A DNA stretch of 29,123 nt from JAMWCX01 sp964352425 (GTDB taxonomy: Bacteria; Omnitrophota; Gorgyraeia; 2-01-FULL-45-10): assembly GCA_964352425.1 (NCBI GenBank), contig CAYGRZ010000018.1, positions 1 to 29,123 on the forward strand, given 5' to 3'. This document shows positions 6,040-12,934 of this stretch, piece by piece. The notes below the pieces were generated by a model. It ran no database searches and had not been told where the DNA came from. It was given only the letters and a program-made list of their open reading frames with translations. Numbering within the stretch: position 1 is the stretch's first letter; each line of letters begins with the position of its first letter. Position numbers and translations under genes: made by a program.

Positions 6040-6324
6040 ATGAGGTGCCCATTTTTGGATCTATTCGCGAAATGCCGCTGTGCGGGCGGGATGATCTGCC
6101 CGTATTGCATGCAACTTACGATCGCGGCCATAGCGATCGTGTTCGGAGGGATCGTCGCCTGGAAGCCGAGAAAGGCCATCGATATACAGGCGGCTTTATA
6201 CCGGCCCTTCAACTGGAAGCTGGAGCCGATATCCATGGAGAAAGAGATAAGGAATACGCGCGTCATGGGGCTCGTCGTTCTTATCCTCGGGATAGCCTCG
6301 CTTCTGTATATTTTGTTCACGTAG
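6040..6324 (+). CDS. Small two-helix membrane protein of unknown function
   Basis: 94 residues. A cysteine-rich N-terminus (C3, C12, C14, C20, C23; CRCAGGMICPYC) could bind a metal ion or be thiol-modified. Two hydrophobic segments follow (residues about 25-41, LTIAAIAIVFGGIVAW, and 76-93, GLVVLILGIASLLYILF). The start at 6040 lies 4 bases after the previous stop, so it is likely translated in the same operon. A longer overlapping frame at 6045-6443 has no such features and is not credited. Function unknown. Confidence 0.5.
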   Translation: MRCPFLDLFAKCRCAGGMICPYCMQLTIAAIAIVFGGIVAWKPRKAIDIQAALYRPFNWKLEPISMEKEIRNTRVMGLVVLILGIASLLYILFT

Positions 6325-6363
6325 CTGCCGGCCACGCGAGACGTCCCCATCAGCCATATTTAA

Positions 6364-6392
6364 TTGACACGGCAATGCCGTGCGGATATACT
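6364..6392 (+). promoter_or_regulatory. Consensus promoter TTGACA-N17-TATACT with a perfect palindrome in the spacer
   Basis: The -35 TTGACA (6364-6369) and -10 TATACT (6387-6392) are separated by exactly 17 bp. CACGGCA-A-TGCCGTG (6368-6382) is a perfect 15-bp palindrome starting within the -35 and filling most of the spacer, the classic place for a repressor (or MerR-like regulator) site. The start near 6399 leaves a leader of about 168 bases before the ATG at 6567. That leader contains a small CGTCG...CGACG hairpin (6456-6475) and nothing else I can name. Confidence 0.75.
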
Positions 6393-6566
6393 ATCTACAT
6401 AAGCAGCTACCGCATTTATATCATTCAAGAACGCCTGCACTAATAGATATCGGTACGTCGTTCGTATGAGCGACGGCATCAGTCCATGATCTGAATGTAA
6501 TTTAATAAACTCGGGGAACGTCAGAAGGAACGGTTGCGGCGGCTTTTCTTAACCAGGGAGGGTGCC

Positions 6567-9491
6567 ATGCTTTGGCCGAGAGATTTGAGGATAGTCTTTA
6601 AGACGATCTGCAGCGTGGTCGCGTTCACTTTTTTCTGGAGCCAGCTGTGCTGGGCGGGGACGGGAGACCTGCTGCAAGAGACAAGCGCGTCCAATAAGTC
6701 CGGCTTCATGACCGTGACGACACTGCAGGCGGGCCAATCTGTCGCGCAATCGGTCATCAATATGAAAAATGCGATCGCAAACGCTGCATCGACAATAAGG
6801 ATAACCTCCACATCCTATGCCGGCGGCCGCGTGGAATCGACTACGTTGTCGGCTCCGGACGCCTCGGGGAACATCTATTACCATTACCTGAACGAGGACT
6901 GGAACGGTCAGGGATATGGCAGGATCGACAAGTCGAAACGCCAAAGCGCGGACGCCGATGGAGCGATCGCCTATACATATGAGTATCAGCCGGGGTCGTA
7001 CGACGCGGTGAAGACGAAGCGATGCTATGCGAGCGGCAGTTTCACGAACCTTATCGCTACCTATGAATACGAATGGCTGAATACCCAGCCCGGCACTGCG
7101 GCATGGGACATGATCCACGGAACCCAGCGGGTCACGCTTACGGCGGGCTGGAATATCGTTTCATGCGTATATAGCGGCACCACAACATTCGGCCAGATCA
7201 TCGCGGGGAAAGGTGTATCCGATGTGAACCGTTATAATCCGGCCACCGGCGCCAACCAGTTAGTGAGCAGTAATGAACGCCCCAAGAGCGGAGAAGCATA
7301 TTGGATCTATTGCAGGACGGCGACCAGCACGCTGGTCTTTGAGGGCGTATTTGTGCAAAATGCGGCACGCATAGCGCTGAAGCCCGGATGGAACCTTATA
7401 GCCGGCCCTTCTTCAGCGGTCAAGGCCAGCAGCCTCGTCTTCGAAGGCACCAGGCCCGTCGGCGCGATTTTGGAATGGGCTGGCACGCAATACAAATCCG
7501 TCGATCAGCTTACGCCGGGGAAGGGTTATTGGATCTATTGCCGGACGAGCGGAACGCTCGTCTATCCCGCATACCAGGATAAGGTAGTATGCCTTAAAAA
7601 GACGACCGCATCCTGCGTGTATACTTATTATAAAGACAATGCCAATAGCCTGGAATCGAAAACCCTTATCTCTCCCGATTCCCAAGGAAATATCTACTAC
7701 CACTATCTGAACGAGAACTGGAATAACCAGGGCTACGGCAGGGCGGATAAGTCGAGGCGGCAGACCGTTTCAAGCGGCGAGCTCTCGTATATCTACACCT
7801 ATTATGCCAATGCCCCGGCACGGCTCCAGACGAAGACGGCATACTCTGACGCGAATTACACGACACCCGGCACGACGTATACCTATTACAATGACAGCAA
7901 TAATCGCATGGAATCAAAGACGGTCATCTCGCCCGGCACAGGAGCGAGCATCTATTTTTCATTTACCAACGAGAACTTGAATGGCCTGGGTTACGGCAAG
8001 ACCGTTTCCTGGATCACAGAGCAGGAGATCATGAAGGCGCTGGGAGGCTCGGTAGACTCGGTGAAGCTGCCCGGCGGTAAAATGGCCATCACGGATATGG
8101 TGATAGACCTCGGCGGCGGGGCAATAAGCCCGCATAGCGGCACGCTGAATATCGATACACGGGCCGCCACCAGCAACTCCGCGGTTGCCGCCATTAAAAC
8201 GAAAGGCGATGACGGGATAGTGAAGGTCATGCAGTACTTAAACGAACGGGGCGCGACCGCCAAGATGATATATCTCGAAAATGTCCCGTATAATGCCGGA
8301 ATTATGACGAACCTGGCAACGCAGTCGGGCGAGATCCTCATTCCGACGGGCGAGTTCCATTATACCGCGCGGCCGGCCGGTATAAACTCTATAACCGATA
8401 AAATAGCATATGGGAATGCCGCGAGAATTCAGGCTGGGCTGCTCGCGAAAAACGCCAAAGGATTCGTGGCGGAATCCCAGTATATAGAAAAATTGTACCG
8501 TCCCACGGGAACGGCATATGTAGATAACTATCAATTTGTGATCAAGAGCGCGGCACCCTCGGCGAATACCGGGAGCGCGCCGAGCACGGCATCAAAGGCG
8601 CTCAGGGGCGCCGGCATGGCGCTCATGGTGTTGGCCGCCGGACTCACCGCTTATGATCTCTACACTTCGTATCAGCAGGACAAAAACCAGGGAGGCGGAT
8701 GCAATTTTTCCGCTTCGGTCGGCCGTTCCGCAGGCGGATGGCTGGGAGGCCTTTCAGCAGAAGCGCTTGCGTCGATCGCCATTGCTTCATTTGTCGGCGC
8801 TCCGGAGACACTGGGGGGAAGTATTGTGGTGGGAGCGATCATTATCGGAGCGGCGGTTGCCGGGTCCTATGTCATGTCCAAGATCGGTGAGGGGAAGGCG
8901 GTAAGGGTATGCACGACAAATTCATCGGCCTCCGGCACGTCCGCGTCCGCCGCTACGTGGACGGATAATAAGGGCACTATCCACCTCGGTGAGAGCAAGC
9001 NNNNNNNNNNNNNNNNNNNNNNNNNNNNNNNNNNNNNNNNNNNNNNNNNNNNNNNNNNNNNNNNNNNNNNNNNNNNNNNNNNNNNNNNNNNNNNNNNNNN
9101 TTCCTCCAACAGCAATGTCATTGTCCTGAGTTCCAGCAAATCGTCTTCGAGCTCCGCCGCTACGTGGACGGATAATAAGGGCACTATCCACCTCGGTGAG
9201 AGCAAGCCGTCTTCATCATATACGGGATCATGGACCGACAACCAGGGGACCATCCACCTGGGCTCGTCCACCGGATCTTCCTCCAACAGCAATGTCATTG
9301 TCCTGAGTTCCAGCAAATCGTCTTCGAGCTCCTCAAGCTCATCCAGTAACGTGATCAACCTGAGCTCCAAATCGTCTTCGAGCTCCTCAAGCTCATCCAG
9401 TAACGTGATCAACCTGAGCTCCAAATCGTCTTCGAGCTCCTCTAAAGATGATAATGTTATTGTGTTGGGTTCTTCCAAGAAGAAAAAATAG
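6567..9491 (+). CDS. Large secreted repeat protein with YD-like repeats and a Ser-rich tail
   Basis: About 974 residues, with the true length unknown because of the N gap. The ATG at 6567 follows GGGAGGG; the TTG at 6534 has no such site. A signal peptide ends in FFWSQLCWAG (residues about 22-31). Order after it: a repeat with 'NIYYHYLNE-WN-QGYGR-DKS-RQ' (nt 6795-6960, again 7605-7770, partial 7875-8010); between them, two copies of a 'GWN-(I/L)...YWIYCRT' repeat (nt 7143-7320 and 7383-7545); an unrecognised region to about 8600; a Gly/Ala-rich hydrophobic segment (nt 8605-8890, MALMVLAAGLTAYDLY and AIIIGAAVAGSYVM); then a Ser-rich tail with repeated 'WTDNKGTIHLG' and 'SNVIxLSS' motifs ending KKKK. 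It is probably exported and surface-exposed. The repeats recall RHS/YD proteins and polymorphic toxins, but no catalytic domain is seen. Confidence 0.75.
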   Translation: MLWPRDLRIVFKTICSVVAFTFFWSQLCWAGTGDLLQETSASNKSGFMTVTTLQAGQSVAQSVINMKNAIANAASTIRITSTSYAGGRVESTTLSAPDASGNIYYHYLNEDWNGQGYGRIDKSKRQSADADGAIAYTYEYQPGSYDAVKTKRCYASGSFTNLIATYEYEWLNTQPGTAAWDMIHGTQRVTLTAGWNIVSCVYSGTTTFGQIIAGKGVSDVNRYNPATGANQLVSSNERPKSGEAYWIYCRTATSTLVFEGVFVQNAARIALKPGWNLIAGPSSAVKASSLVFEGTRPVGAILEWAGTQYKSVDQLTPGKGYWIYCRTSGTLVYPAYQDKVVCLKKTTASCVYTYYKDNANSLESKTLISPDSQGNIYYHYLNENWNNQGYGRADKSRRQTVSSGELSYIYTYYANAPARLQTKTAYSDANYTTPGTTYTYYNDSNNRMESKTVISPGTGASIYFSFTNENLNGLGYGKTVSWITEQEIMKALGGSVDSVKLPGGKMAITDMVIDLGGGAISPHSGTLNIDTRAATSNSAVAAIKTKGDDGIVKVMQYLNERGATAKMIYLENVPYNAGIMTNLATQSGEILIPTGEFHYTARPAGINSITDKIAYGNAARIQAGLLAKNAKGFVAESQYIEKLYRPTGTAYVDNYQFVIKSAAPSANTGSAPSTASKALRGAGMALMVLAAGLTAYDLYTSYQQDKNQGGGCNFSASVGRSAGGWLGGLSAEALASIAIASFVGAPETLGGSIVVGAIIIGAAVAGSYVMSKIGEGKAVRVCTTNSSASGTSASAATWTDNKGTIHLGESKXXXXXXXXXXXXXXXXXXXXXXXXXXXXXXXXXXSSNSNVIVLSSSKSSSSSAATWTDNKGTIHLGESKPSSSYTGSWTDNQGTIHLGSSTGSSSNSNVIVLSSSKSSSSSSSSSSNVINLSSKSSSSSSSSSSNVINLSSKSSSSSSKDDNVIVLGSSKKKK
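8949..9460 (+). repeat. Nested tandem repeats encoding the Ser-rich tail
   Basis: A 51-bp unit (8949-8999, identical at 9156-9206) encodes AATWTDNKGTIHLGESK. A second unit (9101-9155, again 9278-9332) encodes the SSNSNVIVLSSSKSSSS segment. From 9315 a 54-bp unit (18 residues, KSSSSSSSSSSNVINLSS) repeats in phase at 9315, 9369 and 9423. All periods within uninterrupted sequence are multiples of three. Confidence 0.85.
9001..9100. other. Assembly gap (100 N) inside the Ser-rich repeats
   Basis: Exactly 100 undetermined bases lie between repeat copies. The round number indicates a scaffolding placeholder, so the true number of repeats is unknown. The reading frame happens to be the same on both sides. 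Confidence 0.95.
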
Positions 9492-9563
9492 AGAACAGCC
9501 TGCCGTTAGAAAATAAGGGGCGTGCCAGAAAGGGACGTTTGCGCAGTGCGTGAAAGAGGCCGC

Positions 9564-10652
9564 ATGCGGCATTCCGTAAATGTGTTTAGTGTTCTCGTCC
9601 TTATCTGCGCGCTCTTCTGCCCGCCGGCGATCGCCGATTCCCTGGAATGGATATACTCGTATGAGGACGCCCTGAAGCTCGCCACCCGTGAAGGCAAGCC
9701 GATAATGGCCGGCTTCTACACGACCTGGTGCGGGTATTGCAGGACGCTTGACATGGTGACCTACGTTGACAGCATGGTTGTCGCGGCCTCAAAAGGGTTT
9801 GTCTGCCTTAAGGTCGACGCCGAAAAGAGGCGTGACGTCGCGTACGGGTACGGCGTGGGTAAACTCCCGACCATACTATTTTTGGAACCGTCGGGCAGGG
9901 TGATATGGCGGGAGTTCGGTTACAGGGGGCCTGTGTTCCTGGCCGGGAGGATGCGGGAGGTCCTGACATTTTTTAAGAATAGCCGCGCGGCCGAACCGTA
10001 TATCAAGAGCGCTTATGATGAAGCCGGACGCGGCCGGATGGACCAGGCAATATCTATCCTTAATAATGCAGTCGCGATGTATCCCAACGATGCGCGCCTG
10101 TATGCCGCGAGGGGCTCTCTATACATGTACAAGAAAGACCTCGATGCGGCGCTCGGCGATCTCAACAGGTCGCTTTCGTTAAACCAGGCCGATGACAGCG
10201 TCCTCACCATGCGCGGCATGGTCTATTACGAAAAAAAGGATCCCGGCAAAGCGATGTATGACTATACCAGGGCGATCTCAATAAACCGGTGGGGATACGA
10301 GGCATACAACGGCCGCGGGATCATATATCTCGAACAGAACGACCCCGACATGGCCATAAAGAATTTTAATACGACCCTGCTGATCAACCCGCGCCACGCC
10401 GGCGCTTATTTTTACCGCGGCCTCGCGCATCTGTCCAGGGCAGAGTTTGATAAGGCGATCAGCGATCTCGGCAAGGCCATCGAGCTCCAGCCCGACCTGT
10501 TGGACGCTTATTCGAACAGGGCATTCGCCTGCATGCATGCCGGGCAGTATGATAAGAGCTGGGAAGACGTACATTTCATAGAGCGTCGCGGCGTCAGTAT
10601 GAAGCCTGAATTCATGGCAGAGCTGAGACGGTTGTCCGGCGGGGAAAAATGA
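9564..10652 (+). CDS. Exported thioredoxin-like protein with TPR repeats
   Basis: 362 residues from the ATG at 9564, preceded by GAAAGAGG. This start puts the signal peptide (VNVFSVLVLICALFCPPAIAD) at the N-terminus; the in-frame GTG at 9522 would add 14 hydrophilic residues. A thioredoxin fold follows, with the redox motif C56-G-Y-C59 in TTWCGYC and the cis-Pro segment KLPTILF (about residue 100). The second half carries at least four tetratricopeptide repeats (about residues 150-350, e.g. ARGSLYMYKKDLDAALGDL and YFYRGLAHLSRAEFDKAISDL). Probable role: a periplasmic thiol-disulfide or thioredoxin-like folding factor with a protein-binding TPR arm, similar to DUF255/SoxW-like thioredoxins. It sits directly after the secreted repeat protein and could help fold it, but separate transcription is possible. 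Confidence 0.85.
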   Translation: MRHSVNVFSVLVLICALFCPPAIADSLEWIYSYEDALKLATREGKPIMAGFYTTWCGYCRTLDMVTYVDSMVVAASKGFVCLKVDAEKRRDVAYGYGVGKLPTILFLEPSGRVIWREFGYRGPVFLAGRMREVLTFFKNSRAAEPYIKSAYDEAGRGRMDQAISILNNAVAMYPNDARLYAARGSLYMYKKDLDAALGDLNRSLSLNQADDSVLTMRGMVYYEKKDPGKAMYDYTRAISINRWGYEAYNGRGIIYLEQNDPDMAIKNFNTTLLINPRHAGAYFYRGLAHLSRAEFDKAISDLGKAIELQPDLLDAYSNRAFACMHAGQYDKSWEDVHFIERRGVSMKPEFMAELRRLSGGEK

Positions 10653-10660
10653 TCTATACT
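10632..10660 (+). promoter_or_regulatory. Promoter TTGTCC-N17-TATACT giving a near-leaderless transcript
   Basis: The -10 box TATACT ends at 10660 and the ATG of the next gene is at 10672, so a start 7 bases after the -10 leaves about 4-5 untranslated bases. No Shine-Dalgarno sequence precedes the ATG. The -35 lies inside the previous coding sequence. Confidence 0.55.
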
Positions 10661-10671
10661 AGTACCCTATC

Positions 10672-11403
10672 ATGACGAAGAATCCGCGTAAGATCTTTTT
10701 AGAGCGCGCCTTATCGAAATTGGGCCTGGCTTCCCGCAGCCAGACCAGGCAGTGGATCCTGGCCGGGCGGCTCGAGGTTAACGGAAAGACGGTCAGAGAC
10801 CCCCTGTGTCCGGTCCTGCCCGGGCACGATGTTCTTACCCTGAACGGGAAGAGAGTGCGCAGGGCGAGCCGCGTGACGATCCTGCTGTATAAGCCGAGAT
10901 CCGTTATAACGACCAGAGCCGATGAGCGCGGCCGGCGCACGGTCTTCGACCTGTTGCCCGAAGAGCTGCGGTCTCTGCATCCCGTGGGCCGCCTGGACAT
11001 GGCGACTACCGGATTATTGCTGCTGACCAACGATACGGAGCTTTCCGCGTATTTGACCGATCCCGCCAACGCCATCACGCGCACCTATGCGGTGTCTGTC
11101 GAGGGCAAGGTCACGGAAGAAGAGGCCGAGCAGCTTATCCGGGGCGTTTTGGACCGGGGAGAATTATTAAAGGCGGTGTCGCTCACCGTGCGTAAATCCA
11201 GTCATAAAGAGTCGCACCTGATCGTGGAATTGACCGAAGGGAAAAACCGGGAGATCCGCAGGATGTTCGGGTCCATAGGCCATGAAGTGACGGCCCTTAA
11301 GCGCATTGCGTTCGGCCCCCTGACGCTTGGGGAAATGCAGCCCGGCCAGTTTCGCTATCTGACGCCGGAGGAGATCGAGAGGAGTCGCGGCCCTGTACGT
11401 TAG
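10672..11403 (+). CDS. RsuA/RluB-family rRNA pseudouridine synthase
   Basis: 243 residues, the usual size for this family. An N-terminal S4 RNA-binding domain (residues about 9-70, LERALSKLGLASRSQTRQWILAGRLEVNGK) precedes the synthase domain with the catalytic motif GRLDMATTGLLLLTND (Asp109) and the downstream family motif EGKNREIRRMF. These enzymes isomerise a single uridine in 16S or 23S rRNA. Similarity to the RluB/RluE/RsuA group is clear, but the exact target site cannot be assigned from sequence, so no symbol is given. The ATG at 10672 has no ribosome-binding site and lies 12 bases after a -10 box. Downstream, a separate promoter starts the next operon. Confidence 0.9.
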   Translation: MTKNPRKIFLERALSKLGLASRSQTRQWILAGRLEVNGKTVRDPLCPVLPGHDVLTLNGKRVRRASRVTILLYKPRSVITTRADERGRRTVFDLLPEELRSLHPVGRLDMATTGLLLLTNDTELSAYLTDPANAITRTYAVSVEGKVTEEEAEQLIRGVLDRGELLKAVSLTVRKSSHKESHLIVELTEGKNREIRRMFGSIGHEVTALKRIAFGPLTLGEMQPGQFRYLTPEEIERSRGPVR

Positions 11404-11438
11404 TTGCTGAAGATCGGTGCCCTAATCCCACCTTTTTG

Positions 11439-11466
11439 TTGAATTTCGCATCCGCGGGTATATAAT
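11439..11466 (+). promoter_or_regulatory. Promoter TTGAAT-N16-TATAAT, predicted leaderless
   Basis: A perfect -10 (11461-11466) and a good -35 (11439-11444) lie in the 70-base gap. The predicted start (11473-11474) coincides with the GTG start codon at 11474, so the mRNA should have no leader. Confidence 0.65.
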
Positions 11467-11473
11467 CAATGTT

Positions 11474-12217
11474 GTGAAAGCGATCGCGCTATCAATAGCC
11501 ATGGCCGTATTCCTGGCGGCCTGCGCCGCGCCGTGCGACGCCGGGACGCTGCCGAAGTACGAAAAACTCACCTATCGTGTCGAATGGCTCGGCATCGGCG
11601 TCGGCACGATCACCGCGTCGATAAAGGGGATAAAGAAAATACAGGGGCGCGACGCTTACGAGCTTGAGATCATCGCCGACACCAACGCGTTCTGCTCACG
11701 CATCTATCCCGTACACGACCGCTACATTTCCTATATGGACTGCGAAAAGCTCTATACGCTGCGCCACGAAGTGTACCGCCGCGACGGCCGCTACAAAAAG
11801 GACGCATCTACCGACTTCGACCGCGCCCGCGGCAAGGCGTATTTCAAAAATTTCCTCGACAAGTCCGAGAAGACGATCGATATCACGCCCGATATCCAGG
11901 ATCCCGTGAGCATGGCGTACTTCTTCAGGACCGTGCCGCTCGAGATAGGCCGGCATGAGGAGTTCCACGTCTATAATAATGAGAGCACCTACCTCTTATG
12001 CGGGGTCGCGGACAGAAGAAAGACCGTCAGGCTGCCGGGGCTGGCGCCGATAGAGGCGTTCCGGATCCAGCCGTATGCCAGGCTGGAAGGCGCGGTCGTG
12101 AGGAAGGGCAGGGCGAGCATGTATGTGAGCTGCGACGGGAAGAGGGTACCCGTCACCGGCTCGGTCCGCGCGCCGCTTTTTACCGAGATAACCGCATATC
12201 TGGCCAAGGTGGAATAA
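11474..12217 (+). CDS. DUF3108-family exported lipoprotein
   Basis: 247 residues. The signal sequence ends in a lipobox (FLAAC, Cys17), so a lipid-anchored periplasmic or outer-membrane protein is likely. The body matches DUF3108: an opening EKLTYRVEWLGIGVGTI strand pattern, a central region with conserved aromatic residues (YEL...F.S..YPV.DRY.SYMD), and a C-terminal PIEAFRIQPYA...G strand region. DUF3108 proteins are beta-rich periplasmic proteins of unknown role. Translation starts at a GTG with no upstream ribosome-binding site, directly at the predicted transcription start. It is first in an operon with the PCMT gene (6 bases between), the acyl ligase fusion and the hydrolase. Confidence 0.85.
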   Translation: MKAIALSIAMAVFLAACAAPCDAGTLPKYEKLTYRVEWLGIGVGTITASIKGIKKIQGRDAYELEIIADTNAFCSRIYPVHDRYISYMDCEKLYTLRHEVYRRDGRYKKDASTDFDRARGKAYFKNFLDKSEKTIDITPDIQDPVSMAYFFRTVPLEIGRHEEFHVYNNESTYLLCGVADRRKTVRLPGLAPIEAFRIQPYARLEGAVVRKGRASMYVSCDGKRVPVTGSVRAPLFTEITAYLAKVE

Positions 12218-12223
12218 AGCTGT

Positions 12224-12934
12224 ATGACGGCGCCTGAATATCGTATAATATTTTTAGCGGCTCTTCTGGTGACGGCCTTGTCCGCGGGAGCCTGCCCGGA
12301 GGAAAATATGGATGTCGACAGGCGTGAACTGATGGTCGCCGAGCAGATAATCCCGCGCGGCGTTTCCGATACAAAGGTGCTCGCGGCGATGCGCAAGGTC
12401 GAGCGGGCCCTCTTCGTTCCGCCGGCCCTCCGGCCGGCCGCCTACGCGGACGAGCCACTGCCGATCGGCCACGGCCAGACCATCTCCCAGCCCTTCATCG
12501 TCGCGTACATGACCGAGGCCGCCGAGCTCAAGAGCGGCGACAGGGTTCTCGAGATCGGCACGGGATCCGGTTACCAGGCGGCCATTCTGGCCGAGATCGT
12601 GAAGGAAGTGTACACGATAGAGATCGTCGAGCCGCTCGCCCGGGAATCGCGCGACAGGCTTGCCTCGCTCGGCTACAGGAACGTCGAAGTGAGATACGGC
12701 GACGGTTATAAGGGCTGGCCCGAAAAGGCGCCTTTTGACGTTATCATCATCACCGCGGCCCCTCCGGAGATCCCCGTCGAGCTCGTCTCCCAGCTGAAGG
12801 CCGGCGGCAGGATGGTCGTCCCCGTAGGCTCGTTCTTCCAGGAGCTTGTGCTTATCACCAGGACGAAGACGGGTTACGATAAGAAGAGCCTGCTGAGCGT
12901 CAGATTTGTCCCGATGATCCGCCCGAATAAATGA
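12224..12934 (+). CDS. pcm: Exported protein-L-isoaspartate O-methyltransferase
   Basis: 236 residues. From about residue 28 it is a complete PCMT (EC 2.1.1.77), which methylates L-isoaspartyl residues to start repair of aged proteins. Visible family features are the substrate-side motif GHGQTISQPFIVAYMTE, SAM-binding motif I VLEIGTGSGYQAAILAE (from residue 108), and the C-terminal GGRMVVPVG. Unusually for this mostly cytoplasmic enzyme, the N-terminus is a hydrophobic export signal (IIFLAALLVTALSAGAC) before the normal start region (Met at about residue 28). The Cys after it could be lipidated, though the lipobox is imperfect. Periplasmic PCMTs are known in some Gram-negatives. The stop overlaps the next start by 4 bases (ATGA). 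Confidence 0.9.
   Translation: MTAPEYRIIFLAALLVTALSAGACPEENMDVDRRELMVAEQIIPRGVSDTKVLAAMRKVERALFVPPALRPAAYADEPLPIGHGQTISQPFIVAYMTEAAELKSGDRVLEIGTGSGYQAAILAEIVKEVYTIEIVEPLARESRDRLASLGYRNVEVRYGDGYKGWPEKAPFDVIIITAAPPEIPVELVSQLKAGGRMVVPVGSFFQELVLITRTKTGYDKKSLLSVRFVPMIRPNK

Noticed and set aside
6045..6443. 132-codon plus-strand frame overlapping the small membrane protein
   Set aside because: It has no ribosome-binding site, a low-complexity Arg/His-rich product, and overlaps a better frame at 6040-6324 with two clear membrane segments.
8867..9478. Glu/Leu-rich minus-strand frame across the N gap
   Set aside because: It is the complement of the Ser-rich repeat codons. Repeats without stops keep several frames open.
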